Assembly (NCBI RefSeq): GCF_031877795.1
Contig: NC_133931.1
Span: 128,998,621-129,062,620, forward strand
DNA length: 64,000 nucleotides
Direction of reading: 5' to 3'
Source of the DNA: Strix aluco
Lineage: Eukaryota > Chordata > Aves > Strigiformes > Strigidae
Shown here: piece by piece, positions 1-12,137 of the stretch
How positions within the stretch are numbered: position 1 is the stretch's first letter
Layout of the letters: each line of letters begins with the position of its first letter
Translations under genes and position numbers: made by a program
Notes under the pieces: model-generated
Seen by the model: only the letters and a program-made list of their open reading frames with translations
Databases searched by the model: none
What the model was told of the DNA's origin: nothing

Positions 1-1245
1 AAGGCAGATACTAAGGTACAGAAAAACTTTTGTTGAATGAGCCGTTAAATCTAGCTGTATTACTTTGCCACATACAAAGCAAAGTGGAGAATTTTCCTTA
101 TCCCAGACTGTTTGCTGTTCCACACCAAAGCACCTTTCGAGTTATTTTCCATAGGTATTCTGAGCTGATTGAAAGGCACTACCAGATACTATGTCTTTAG
201 ATAGCTTTTCTGAATGAATCACTCAAATGCAAAGTTTGCCAGAAACTAAGTTGTGTGATTTTAGAAAAGGAAGCCCCTGCTACATTTTGGTTGGGGAGAA
301 CATTGTGTTCAGGGGTGTGATAAAACTGCCCTGACCATATACAATGCTTTGCATTCAGAGAGGGCAGGGTATGGTGCAAAAACCACTGTTGAGTTATAGT
401 CCCGCTCAGACAGAAACGCTTGCTAGGCAATATTATTCTACACATAAATTTGACATCCTTTGCTTGCTGGATGCATTGAATCACATTTTTTAAGAAGTGT
501 AGTAACACTTTGGTTAGCTTTCAGTGTTTAAAAGGAGGGGAAAAGGATTTGTGCTACTGCCATCTTATTAAACTCCAGCAGTGTTTAATAAGAAAAAAAC
601 ACCCAATAAGGCAAATCCTTGAATGCGCAAGTAGCTACGAAAGGCCTCTTAATGAACTAGGATATGAGTCTACACTTTCAAAGACCTGAACCGTGGAAAT
701 ATTCTCAATATTTGCACAGCCATTAAAAGACAATTTTCCCCAATGACATCTCTGTTTCAGGATCTGGTAAAAGCCATCTGAAAGCCACTTTCAGTCACAA
801 TCCTATTTAGAACTTACTACAGTTTTTCCCCCATGTTTATGAGGGGGAAAAAGTGACCACTGAACTTTTGAATTATCACACACTGAAACTGCCTTAGACG
901 TGGTTTGTTTGGGTTTCATGTTTCTTTTTTTTGTAAAAGAAAAGTCTTTTATACATTATCTTTGCTACTTAAATCGTGTGCAGTTTGATGATTAAAATTA
1001 GCTATTTTTAGAAAAAAAAAATTGCTGCAAAAATCTGAAGAATTTTTGAAAATGTAACAAAGATTTCAATTAGGAATATAAGGGTAGTTTCATAGATGCT
1101 TCTACTTGGCAGCTTAAATTGGGAGGCAAGCAATTACACTGCTTAACTAAACATCTGAAGGTTTAATATAGAGTAATTCCCCAACTGTTCCCACAAGCCT
1201 AGCACATTACTATCCATAGTGACTCATGTACAGTGTTTGCTTAAG

Positions 1246-1296
1246 GTATGTATGTGTGTGTGTGTGTGTATGTGTGTGTACACACACGTGCGCGTG
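1246..1296. repeat. Strict alternating purine/pyrimidine (TG)n-type microsatellite
   Basis: All 51 bases alternate purine and pyrimidine without a break: a TG/TA stretch, then CA repeats, then CGTGCGCGTG. The centre (1272-1287) is a perfect 16-bp palindrome, GTGTGTGTACACACAC. Such a run is the classic Z-DNA-prone sequence and can also extrude a hairpin. Confidence 0.9.
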
Positions 1297-3335
1297 AGAT
1301 TATCTTCTCTGTCCCATTCCCACTTTTAAGCAACCACTGAAATAAAGTTGGTCCAAAAATCTTCAGACTCAGTTGCCAAAAGGAAAGTGCATAAATGCCT
1401 AGGTTTCTAAATAGTAACTTGATTTTCAGCAGCAGTGAGGTTATCTCAGCTACTGGTCAATTAAGGAGTGACCAGGATCTCTTACTTGTGCACTTACTTC
1501 CCAGGCGCCCCTACTGCTGCTCCCCTGCGGAGGCTCTGGGCCCTGGGGATGTTCTCCCTGCGCGGAGGGGAGCCGGGCTCAGCAAGCTGGTGCTGTTCAC
1601 GTGAGCACTGCAAATTGTTCTTCTGGAACATCAAATCTGCTGGGAAATGTCAAGTTTTTTTGAGAAAGTAGAAGCTCCTTTATCCAGGGAACTGACGGTA
1701 CAGCCTTATTTCCCTCTTCCTCCTTCCAGCAGAGCCCTTACCTGCATGGTTAGCCTGACTGACACCCATCAGTTAGGACCCCCTGACAGCTAGCCCACCT
1801 CTCTAGCATCTTGCAGAAGTGGAGTTTTCACCACAGCTCTTCTCAGTGTTGCAGAATGGACTGTTTAAACCCCATCAGTGCTCTTGAGATAGCTTCAGCA
1901 AAGATCAGTAGTGTCACCCTCTTTTTCTCTGAGTCTTCCCCAATCAGTTTCCCGCAGAATCTTCAAAGGGACAAGAAGAAGCAGCCTGGCCTTCCAGATG
2001 TGCTGCAGGTGCCAGGAATGTGGTGTTTCATGCCATCAACAGTCAAAAGTTGGCTTAAGTGACCTGTAGTCTCTGGGGCACAGTTCTTGATAAACTGTGG
2101 GACTCGCTCGGAGTCAATAGCCAGCAGCAGCATAACTTTCATTTTCCTACCACTTGGCTGAGCCCCAGTAGATCCTTCCTGATGATAGTGAGAGGATGTG
2201 GCTTTGCTGCGAGAGGGGAGAGCAGCCACAGGGCAGCAGGTGTAGTAGGCAGATAAAAGTGGGAGGGCATGTTCTAACTATGTGAGAGATCTAATATTAA
2301 GTGAACAGGGAAGGGAAGATGGTGATAGAGATGGTCTGCACGATACAGAGATTCCTTACAAGTTCAAGTTCACAGAACCTGACTTTACAAGTCAACCAGC
2401 TGGAGATGGCTTAGTCCTCTCTCCTGCTCTAATCAGCTCTAATCCACACCCAGCAGGCACCACACCAGTCAGGACACTCCAATAGCACCGACATTACTTT
2501 ACTGTATAGTGTCCCAGATCGGTTGGGTCCCTTTAATTCTCACTATTGTTTTTAATCAGAACCATGGTTTAGGATAAGTTGTCAGTACATGCAACACTGA
2601 AAATTCAATCTGCAGTAGACAGAGGCACAGGGGTTTTCGCTTTCTCTTTGGTGCACAGGAGTTCTGCACTTGAGACTCCTGGGGAAGGAAGGTACGATAA
2701 TAAATTCCATGTGGGCCGGTGGGTGACGTACAGCCCTGTGTGCTGTGTGTCAGTGCACGCAACCGAACATGTAGTCAATGCTCTGGTATGCTCATATACA
2801 AAGTACTCATCTGTGAATATTATTGGGTTTATAATCTTTGTTATATACACCGTTTAGGCTATACAGACTGGGGAGCAAAATGCAGACACCCCATATAAAC
2901 AGAATTACGTTGCATTACTGAGCATAACAATACTCTCCCCTACCAGCATTTAGGTGGAGTGACTGTATGTTACTGCCTTGCATTTTTCACATAAGCAAAA
3001 AATCTAAAAGTAAAGGATGCACTAATAATTCCCATCCCCCAAAATGCATTTCAATGGTGCTGCATACAAAATCCCTGCTTGCCAGCTTCCACGTGGATTT
3101 TTGTATGGTGCACTAAGAGGTGTTCTTTTTTTAACAAATAAAAAGGGGAGGGCTGGTACATGAAAACAATGTTAATGTAATTAAATATATATATATATAC
3201 TTCAGAAGAACAGCATAGTAAGCAGTACAGTAAAATAAATGTCGCATTATTTGTTACACCTTGTAATTTGTCTGTATTATGAAAGATGTAATGGTTTGTC
3301 AGCTGTAACTGTTGTTTTCTTGTAACATCATATTG

Positions 3336-3401
3336 AATAAAGTGTAGCAGAATCTCTCTTCTCCTTCATATATGTGATCTATACCTAACCGAGGGAATAA
3401 A
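3336..3401 (+). terminator. Tandem polyadenylation signals
   Basis: Two canonical AATAAA hexamers lie 60 bp apart (3336-3341 and 3396-3401). Each is followed within about 40 bp by T-rich sequence, including a run of CTTTCTTTTACTTTTTG type after the second. They would suit the end of a plus-strand transcript coming from the left. AATAAA is common by chance in AT-rich DNA, so use is unproven. Confidence 0.4.
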
Positions 3402-4281
3402 GCCTTTCTTTTACTTTTTGTTTTCAAAAAAATGAACAAGGAAATGGTTGTAAACAACAGATTTTTGAGGAATGAAAAGTACTTAGAAGCAGGCAGGCAC
3501 TAGACAGTAATTAGTTGAAAAGATTAGACACCGATTCAGTCAAACACATGAGCTTAATCAAAACTACAAGGTAGTGCTGACTACACAGGGCAAGGTTCTT
3601 CGCATTTCTGTCTGTAACAGTAAGTTAATTATTTGGTGTCTCTTTCCATTTTGTTATATGTGTGACAAGGGGCCTATTTACAGTACACTAGGATTTAATT
3701 GAAATAGTAGAAGGGCCAGTTTTCTGGCTAAAAAAAAAAAAAAAGAAAAAACAGGTCTGATTTAAATGTCATTGTATGGAGAATAGACTCTGGCTTATGC
3801 AACTTCTCTCGAAATAAAAACTTGATAATTCTGGTGGAAAATCAGGCAGAACATATGATATGCGTTTTTCACAACTTTGATATGGGAGTGTGATTTACAC
3901 CTGTTCATACTTGGTTATTTATCTCAATCTGTGCATATGTGCTGCCTGGATTCTTAACCTGATTTGTGCATTAGGTAGGCAAGTGCTCACTCACACTGAA
4001 TATAACCAGTATGTGCCTTCAGTATTTTCTCCTTTCCATTCCTTTTAGCTTTTTTGGTACCGACACCTTGCTAGGACCTATTTTTAGACAATGAAAGTTA
4101 AATCAACGCAGCTTGCGCAGACTTGGTTAGAATATTTGACTGAAATGTCAGAATATGCTGTTTTAGCAAATGCAGAGGTCTACAGGAGTCTGTTGTCTTT
4201 AACATCACTTTGGATTGGGATGGGGGATGGCTGGAGAGCAAACGCTTGTACTGTCTAGGCTGATGGGGAAGCCACTAGCTT

Positions 4282-4763
4282 AGAAGATGGATAATGGAGG
4301 ACCTAAATTCTAGCCTTGGCTCCAGCTGATTAGGAGTAATTGAAGATCAAATGGTCTTCCTTTGAGCTAGCATGGTATAGGCTTGATTGTGGGTCTTTAG
4401 TGTCCCAGTTTTTATCTGGTAGAATAACGTTCTGGCCCAGTTCTGATGGCAAAACTCTTCAGGAGAATAATCCCCACTTTTAAGTCTAGAAAGTTGCCAC
4501 AAAATGACATCAGCTGCACCCAGAGGGCATTGCACAAAAACAAACTAAGAAAACACATGCATGTTCATCTATTTCTATTTCACCCCCGATTCTCACTGGC
4601 TAGAGCAAATTTAGGAAGGTGTTGCCTTTTCATAGTCTAGATGAATAATTTGTGTTTTCAGCTGAGTATCTGATTTGTTTGCTATTCCTGACTCACTACC
4701 TGTGTGGCAACTTTAACCTACAAATCTCTCAGATACAAATGAGGACCAAGAATGATTACCTAA
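4282..4763 (+). repeat. MIR-like SINE, diverged, in two pieces
   Basis: The right piece (4686-4763) follows the MIR core in order: CTGACTCACTACCTGTGTGG, an ACTTTAACCT block, then a CAAATGAGGACCAAGAATGATTACCTA-like tail corresponding to the 'atctgtaaaatggggataatagtaccta' part of MIR. The left piece (4282-4325) resembles the 'gacctgggttctagtcctggctc' head. The two are separated by about 360 bp, so they may be one interrupted copy or two. Divergence is high, as expected for an ancient amniote element; the alignment was done by eye. Confidence 0.5.
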
Positions 4764-7700
4764 AAAGGTTTGTATGTTTGAGCACTGGGTACCAGGAAGC
4801 ATATTCAGAGTGAGCTTTTAATTATGTAGTATAATCCTTAAAGCCGTCTCCTGACCCCCTTGGCTGCACTCCTAGCTTGTTTAGCCCCAAGGTTTTCTTC
4901 CTAAACTAGCCTGGCTGCTACAGAAAAGCAAGAGATGCACTTAACTAGAATAGCAGCCACCCCTCCCCCGAGAAAAGAAAAACCAGAGGGAAGGTGCTGG
5001 AGCAACCTTGTGCCACTAGGTTAACAACACACACAGTTTCTCAATAATGCCTCTCCTTGTAAACCTCTGCAAAGTAAACCCTACAGCAGCGGAAGGGCTT
5101 GCTGCTACCAGTGGGGGGTGGTGTTATGGACATTAGATTTGAGAAGCTTATACAGCACATGGGCGAGGATAAAGGGATACAAATCAGAGAAAAAAACCTG
5201 AAGAGATTAAAAAAAAAAAATCCAGGGCCAAGTATTTACTGTTCATTCCCCTTGCGAGTGGTGTTACATATTGTCTGCAGTGAGTCATGCTGAGAGCGAG
5301 CCAGGCACAATAATAGCTGAGAGCAGTCCTGCAGCCCCTTCGTTATTGCCTGTGCCGGCTGATACTGAGTTGGGTGAAAGAAAGTGATTCCAAAAATGTT
5401 CTTTCTTTTTTTTCTTTTCTCCTGTTTCCCAAAGGGCCCACTAGTGATTGTTGGGGCTGTACTACCTTGAAAGAACTGCTAAACTAAAATCAAACAAAAT
5501 TTTAACATTAATTTTCCAAGGACCGATATGGTGATTCACATAAAAGATGTTAACAGCTTTAAGTGCTATACAAGAAGATACTGCAGTGTTATATACCCTA
5601 GTAAAGTCTTGAAGCCTAAGGACATTTATGATATCATAGAAACATTTCAACCTCACCTTTCAACTGGAATTAGGACTGCAGCATAGGTTTCAAAAAGGTA
5701 GGTGTTCATCTTACAATCCAGCTAATTATAATAGTTTGCCCCCAGCTTCCACCTGAAGAGCTCGGAGATACTCATGCATTAATGAAATGAGCTGTACACA
5801 CAGCCCTGGGATATACCGTATAGATGTAAAGAGCCGTATTTTGTAGAAGGGAAGAAAAAAACAACCCACCCCAAAAACCAAGGCACAGATTCAGTTCTCT
5901 ATTTTCAAAGCTTTGCATGGGCACAAGCACCGAAGAGAGTCTTTTACTTGGTGTTTGGTGAAGACTGAGCACTTGAGATACTTCTTTAGAATAGTTTATC
6001 ACAACAAAGAAGTGTAACTTCTGTGTTCAAACAAGACATGTTTCACTGTATAGACAGATGGAAACATACTGATACATTACATGACAAAGTGTTGTGGTCT
6101 AAGAGGACCGTGAAGAGTTGTTCGTTGACCAAATGCCCGGTATCATGTCAGTGTGGAGCAGGAGAAATTGCATGTACCATCATGTCGGCTCCTCTGGGGA
6201 ATACTGTAAACATGACCTGCCACTTGGCTGCATCAAGAGACAGAGATACAACTGTCAAACTCTTCAGAGACTATCTCAGGTGTTCTTCTACAATCCCATT
6301 TTTTTTTCACAACACACAATACAGAGAGCAAAGCAGAAGTGATTTTCTGCTTGGGAGGCAGTTCTCTACAGAAATAGCCCCTTTCATATAGGTGGTTAAC
6401 ATTTTATAGATACTTCTCTCCCAGCATGCTGTTCTGGCCCATTACATGTAATAAATGCAAACCACTATAGCCCTAACATGCCCTTTTTATGTACATTGCT
6501 GGCTGCTGCAAGTGCTCGTCTATCTGCTGAGCACTCAGAAAGCAGCCCAGCACAGGGTATTTTGGAACACAACTGCTTCTTTGGTAGGGACATGAATCAC
6601 AGAAGAGCTCCATTTCTGGTCTCCCACATCCACTAGGTCCTCTCCAGAAATGCCTGCTTGCATCTGGGCAACATTCGTGTTTTCACTGCTGGCTGTTAAG
6701 CTTGCACTCATGCATGCAGAGTGACTAATCTGGAATAGCAGGAACCTGTAATTTTGGGAGCAGCTCCATTAGTGGTCAGAGGTACCCTGCTCTTCTGCCA
6801 GTCCAGAGACAGCAGCAAGTGAGCTCTGTTTGGCAGTACAAGGTTTTGCTGCTCCATAGCTCCAGCCACTCTTCTGAGCTCTGCTCAAACACAACATCTG
6901 TTGGTGCAGCAGGACTGGAGGTGGAGGAAGCAGGAGAGAGGGCACAAGACAGAGATATGTGTGTGGTCAGAGGGCAAAGCCATGAACATGGCAGTGGTTA
7001 GGAAACGGTCATGGGCAAGTTCCCTTGTTTTAGAAATCTCCTGAATGTTCATCCTACAGCTAGCTGGGTCCTTCTATAACCCCCACATGTGAAAGGGACA
7101 TTTGGATATCTTCCTAAACCCTTTCCCCAAGCAATTGTAATTTATATTTAGGACAACCGATTGATCAAAGGAAAGGGGAGAGCCTCAGAGGGTTTTGGAT
7201 GAGACCTTACAAGTCCCTAAATATGAGGAAGTGTGCCATATACTCACCGCCTGTAATAACACGGAACTTTGAACACCCCAGTGTGTTTCTGCAGTGCTAG
7301 CCAGCGGGGTTTCCTATGCCAGTGCTGCCGAAGTAAACAATACCCCGTTTTTGAGAGAGGAGGCTTGTGACAAACCCCAGTTCAGCAGCAGTGCCAGGTG
7401 GGCTGCAGGAAACTCCACCTTAACCAGGGAAAGAAAGGAGCCAGAGCCTGGAAATGGCATCAGCTCTTACTGGGGGCCTGATGTCAAACTGGAACTGAAG
7501 AGGCTTTGCCCCATGCCAGCAGGACTCTCTGCTGCTCCTTATCAGTGCTGTGTCAGTCACTGTGCATAAATCAAAACATCGGTGGCTCACTCAGTATTCT
7601 CTCATCCCCTGTGCCTGACAGGACTGTGGCAGGTATATTGTATCTTTATGGCGAGAAACTGGCAGTGCCCTTCAAACCGCTGAGCCTGGTGAATTCCCAC

Positions 7701-7859
7701 ACCTGCGACTCGGGCTTCTGAGCTCGCTTCGCACCAAAATATTTTGACTGCAGGAATCTGTCTGGTAGGAGAATGTGCCAGGAACGAACAAGGAGCACAT
7801 TTACGTTTGCTGGCCTTGCTGAACACCACTTCAGATGCCCCGATTTGCACAAACACGCA

Positions 7860-8110
7860 TTTCTCAGCAGCTCCACTGGCGCAGGCCCAGAGGCGCGGGT
7901 GCCGCGTCGCCGTGGAGGGGCCGCAGACACGATGGTTCACACAGCACGTGAAGGAGGGCTGCGGGGGAAGAAGGGACCTTAAATTGAAGAGCCGTTCAAG
8001 GGCTGTCCCACAGAAAATGGAAGCCCTGCTGTGGGGTAACAGCAAGGCCCCACCAGTGTGCCATGGCGCCAGGGGGCGGGAAAGGGCCGGGGCCGGGCCT
8101 GTGAAAGGGG
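7860..8110. promoter_or_regulatory. GC-rich CpG cluster with CTCF-like motif
   Basis: This is an isolated GC-rich island in AT-rich surroundings. CpGs cluster at 7880-7935 (GGCGCGGGTGCCGCGTCGCCG) and again near 8065-8096. At 8066-8080 the sequence GCGCCAGGGGGCGGG matches the core of the vertebrate CTCF motif (CCAGGGGGCGC type) and doubles as a GC box. Open frames through the patch look like by-products of GC richness. An enhancer, insulator or orphan promoter are all possible. Confidence 0.4.
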
Positions 8111-11100
8111 GAGCTGTGGCGCCAACGTGAGGGAAAAATAACACCGGACTATCAGGTGCGGAGCAGGAGGAGGATGTTTAAATCCAGAGTTAGTCAGGGT
8201 GTGGCCTGCTGCTGGGCTTGGCACGGTGGAGAGACTGTGTTGCTGTGAAATTCGGGGGTTTTGGAAGGTTCAAGACTTTCACTTGAATTTTTTTGAACAG
8301 TTTACAAAATGCCGCAGTGAATGGGGGTTCTCTTTCCCTCAGCCATGGCTCCAGACTGGCATTGGATGGCGCGGCATTGTCGGGCAGAGTGGGTGCTGGG
8401 TGTCAGCTGCTGGGACAAGCCAGGCCCCTCACCCCTCTCACAGCGTCCTCTTCCCCAGAGCGCGTCTTTGAGGCATCCCAAACTGTGAGTACAGCCTGGC
8501 CGTCAACACCGGCAGCTGCAAGCCAGCATCCCGCTGTTCTGCTGATGGCTACGGGGGACCCCCAACTCCTCCTTTTTCCACATCCATCCAAACACTGTCA
8601 CCTGCCAGGGTTTCCACCAACTCAACAGGTTTGAAGGCACTTTGCTACAACCCAGCGGTTCATGTGCAATGCCTTCAGCCCTGTTTACTGTATTACCTTA
8701 GATTCCTAATCAGCCCTCTGATCCATGCAGCAGCCAGTGCAGTAACAGGGGTTTGTGCTGGTGTGTGAATACCTGAAGATGGAATTGGACTTCATGCCAT
8801 CTGTAAAACACAGTATCAAACTCACACTTGCCCCAGACCCTGATCTTTTATTAATTTCTTCCATACAGAGGAGAAAAAAATTGCAACCAAGTTCTTTTAA
8901 AGATATCTCTGGAGCCTGAGTTAGAGAAATGGCCTTAGGTGGATTTTTTCTTTTTTTAACTTGGACATTTACTACAAAGAGAGAAAGAAAAGGTGCTGTT
9001 TAATCTCTCTTCTCATGTGATCCTCAGCCTCTACCTGGTTTATTTTCCCCGCATACAATCTCCTTTGTTCTCTGGTAGTGGAGACCTAAACAAGTGATTA
9101 ACAGATGAAGGATCCGCCTGCAATGCTCCTAGCTGCAGGATGCGATGCAGGGAAAGAATGAAGAAATCCACACTGGTTATTTTTCTGACATGCCTCCCAG
9201 TACTACATTGTCCCAACAGAGAAATTGGTGCTGTAGCAACACACAGGCTTTTTTCCTTTGAGGTGTCCCTCAGCACTTTCCCTAATTTCCCAGACCTCCC
9301 TGTACCTTCTTTCAATTAAATTGCTTTTCTTAACTTAATTTGGGACTGTTTAATTAGAGCTGGTTGGAAGCTTTTTCCAACAAAGCAAGGTTATTCAGCA
9401 GCTTTGAAAACACTGATTTATCAGGAGAGAAAGACTTTCTTTCAATTAACTTCCTTCACCTGTGTGTTGCCAGGAGCTCAGGTTTCTCAGCTCTGTGACA
9501 GTTTTTCATCTGAATGACTGTGGGGCTGGACATCTCAGGGACTCTTGTCTCTTGGCCATAGAGCTGGGAGCCAACACCATCTTCCAGTGTGTGCAGCTAT
9601 AGGGCAGTGCAGATCCCAGAAATTGGTATGACTGTTTTGTCATGAAACCAGCCAAACTGCTATCCTCAGAAATTTCAATATTTCTCAGTTTTGACACCGT
9701 ATTTCAACTCCACAAGCATGTTCATGGTTTTGCTTTTAGTTTGGAATGAAGCATTTCTAGAAAGCATTTCCCCATTAAAGATGGAATAACCGATCATCAT
9801 TAGCAATGAAACCTACCAAAAGGGGATAACAAGCTTCACCGGCTAGAGGAGACAATAGGTAAATTCAGATTAAGATGTGTTCTTTCTAAAGACAGTAATG
9901 ACTTAATAGGTCATATTACCACTTATGCAGGAGAGGTGTGGTTTTAATGCAGTTTGAAATCAATCGGAATCCTGGCAATTCTGAAGTAAATGAGGGGTTT
10001 TTTTTGCACTGCTATCACTAGCAGTAGCATTAGCACGTTATCTGGGATGACTTGCAAAGATGAGACACTTCAGTTTAAACACACATTGGAGCTTGAGGCT
10101 AGATTCCACTCTGTGAATGTCGATGGCTTATGCAAGCAGGAAGTCAACCTTGATAGCCTTATAATTTGTTAATTATATAAGAGGTTGCAACAGCTATGTG
10201 GTTTACCGGTGGAGAAGTTTAGATTTTGTCCTGTTTTAATGTATTTGCAGATGTTACTGGTACCATTGCTTCACGGTCCTCTTTTTTACCTTTCTGTGAT
10301 GACCAGTTTGTTGGGTTTTCTTCTACTATGAATACAGATATATGTATTTCTGAGAAAAAGAAAAGTGATTGTCTAAGCAACACAGTTCAGAAAAATGAAG
10401 CCAACTTCTCCTATGCCCAGTATTACATCATTTGAAACAGCACACTATCTCAAGATCTTCTAAGGACAGAAACTGCATCATAGTGGAAAGATTTAAAGCT
10501 TAATTTCCAATAGCATAAAGGTCCCATTTGCAAGCTTGGAAAAATCCACTGTTATTAAGCTTAAAACCTATTCTTGTTACAGGAGTAAATGCTACCTATT
10601 GTAGCCTCAGTATGCAAGGAAAAAATGCCATCTGCAGAAGGATATTATTTAATAAATATATATCTACTTCTGTTAATTGCTCCTCTAAGAAAGCTTTAAT
10701 TGAAAAGACATTGAAGTGGGACGTAGCTGGCTGGATAGAGGCTAAAGTTAGGTAATTCGCATTTTACTTTCTCAAAATTGGTTGCAACTTTTGCCTCCTG
10801 CTGTGATTTGTCTCTAATAAGCATTCCCACTCTTCTAAAAAATTGATTTGAATTCTAAATTGATAAAGGAGATGCATATCACCTCCCCTCCTGTGAGGAC
10901 AATTTATGCAAAATAAGTTTAGGGGCTCTGAGATTTAAAGTTTACTGACTTTTGTCTGTGGGAACTGGAGTGCCACTTTGCACATCGTGAACATTGTTTG
11001 TGAATTAGCTGCCTTAAGGGGGATTGTTAGCACATGAATCAAAAGTGGCTGACTAATGTAGAACATCTCAAACAAAAGGATTAGACAATAGCACCGATGC

Positions 11101-11904
11101 ACCAAGATGCATTTTAAATCAGCTGAAGTGAAATTAAGTGCTTTTTAGTCTAATACTGTTTTTAAGTATAATCTTGACAATGGCTGTGAAAATAGGAAGA
11201 TCTGGGTACCCTCATTTTGCTACAGAGAAGATGCCATCTATTTATTTTCTTTTTAAAAGCAGACTACTTCCTTTACCCCTGGTAATGGTACTTGCTCAGT
11301 CCTATGTGCTTCATTCATAAAGGAAGAGCACTGTATTCCTCCATGCTACAAAGTCCATAGTGATTCTCCTTTGATTATGTGCGTAACACTCTGGGGAATG
11401 AGATGATTATGCACACATATTTTTCTGTATTTTTATATTGAAAAAGAAGGTTTTTTTCAGATGCTCCAGAGTTACTTTCTGCTCCTACTAAGAAACCTTT
11501 GCAGCAGCAGCCTCAGTGTGAGAGAATCCTGTGTGAGAGAATTTTTGAGAATCCTCCTAGAAAGACACGCACGCTGGAGCTCAGCTCCAGTTGTTTGGGA
11601 TGTGGGATCTTGCAAACACCACATCTCATCACTTCCAAACTTTCAGGGAAAGTTTAAAGCATCAGTGGGCTAAACACTATTCCACTTGGTGACAAATGGA
11701 GAAGAATGATTTCATCTGGTGTAAGGAAAAAACCAGGCAGGTCTGCAGGGTGCCTTGTGCTGTGGCCTCACCTGGCGCACTGATCTGTTTGGTTTGCTGA
11801 ATTCTCCCTTTGGGTGTAAAGACGATGCGTGGCCTAACATGCTGTCTCCCTTCATCTCCAAACCAGACACCATGGGAGCTTGAGACAGATGAAAGTCATT
11901 GCTT

Positions 11905-11966
11905 TGGGTCAATTTTGATCCCACTGATATGGGAGCTTAATTCAGTGGGATCAGAATTTGGCCCTT
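11905..11966. repeat. Ancient foldback (inverted-repeat) element
   Basis: Two arms form a near-perfect hairpin. The cores TGATCCCACTGA (11916-11927) and TCAGTGGGATCA (11942-11953) are exact reverse complements. Pairing extends outward to 11911 and 11958 with one mismatch, around a 14-base loop. The outer ends read GGGTCAATTTT and AGAATTTGGCCC. This matches a family of short palindromic elements I know from bird, turtle and crocodile non-coding DNA; I cannot give its library name with certainty. Confidence 0.6.
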
Positions 11967-12073
11967 AGGCAGTGAAGGTTCAGTGTTTACTACGAAAGAG
12001 AGTTTCTCTGATAGCTTTCTAAAGAGCGTAGAGAAGGCAAACCACTGCTGGACAGAGTAAGTATAAAAAGGCA

Positions 12074-12137
12074 TACAGCGGTGAGTATCCTCGCCTGTCA
12101 CTGGGAGACGGGGGATCGATTCCCCGACGGGGAGCCA
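12074..12137 (+). pseudogene. tRNA-Asp(GTC)-derived segment with CCA tail
   Basis: From 12074 the sequence follows vertebrate tRNA-Asp from about position 11 to its 3' end: D-arm part (TACAGCGGTGAGTATCC), anticodon loop CTGTCAC with GTC at 12097-12099, T-arm GGGGATCGATTCCCC and acceptor 3' strand GACGGGGAG. It ends at 12134 and is followed directly by CCA (12135-12137). The first ten bases of the tRNA are missing, the 3' side of the anticodon stem has lost a base, and the T-loop TTC has become ATC, so it is not a functional tRNA gene. CCA is not encoded in vertebrate tRNA genes, so the copy probably came from mature tRNA by reverse transcription. It lies just inside the neighbouring LTR element. 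Confidence 0.75.

Larger units (their letters stand above)
1..3402 (+). other. Possible 3'UTR of an upstream plus-strand gene (CDK14 by expected synteny)
   Basis: No convincing coding sequence is visible here. The stretch is AT-rich and ends in three AATAAA hexamers (3234-3239, 3336-3341, 3396-3401), the last two followed by T-rich sequence, as expected at the end of a long vertebrate 3'UTR. In other vertebrates CDK14 lies upstream of FZD1 in the same orientation and has a 3'UTR of several kilobases, so this could be its tail. That is inference from gene order; I do not see the CDK14 C-terminal codons. Also present are a 51-bp alternating purine/pyrimidine run (1246-1296), a GC-rich exon-like patch (1505-1600) and a short (AT)n run (3185-3199). 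Ordinary intergenic DNA is the alternative. Confidence 0.35.
3403..11904. other. Gene-free intergenic stretch
   Basis: I find no open frame that resembles a known protein; the open frames present are short and have no family signature. Contents I can name are a MIR-like SINE (4282-4763) and a GC-rich, CpG-rich patch with a CTCF-like motif (7860-8110). The rest looks like ordinary unique AT-rich vertebrate DNA with short homopolymer runs. Confidence 0.7.

Noticed and set aside
6023..6391. 122-codon plus-strand open frame rich in Cys
   Set aside because: There is no recognisable domain, no splice or promoter context, and no paralogue pattern; chance length is plausible in 64 kb.
12074..12137. 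Functional tRNA-Asp gene
   Set aside because: The 5' acceptor strand is missing, the anticodon stem has lost a base, the T-loop is altered and CCA is encoded, so it is a retro-copy.
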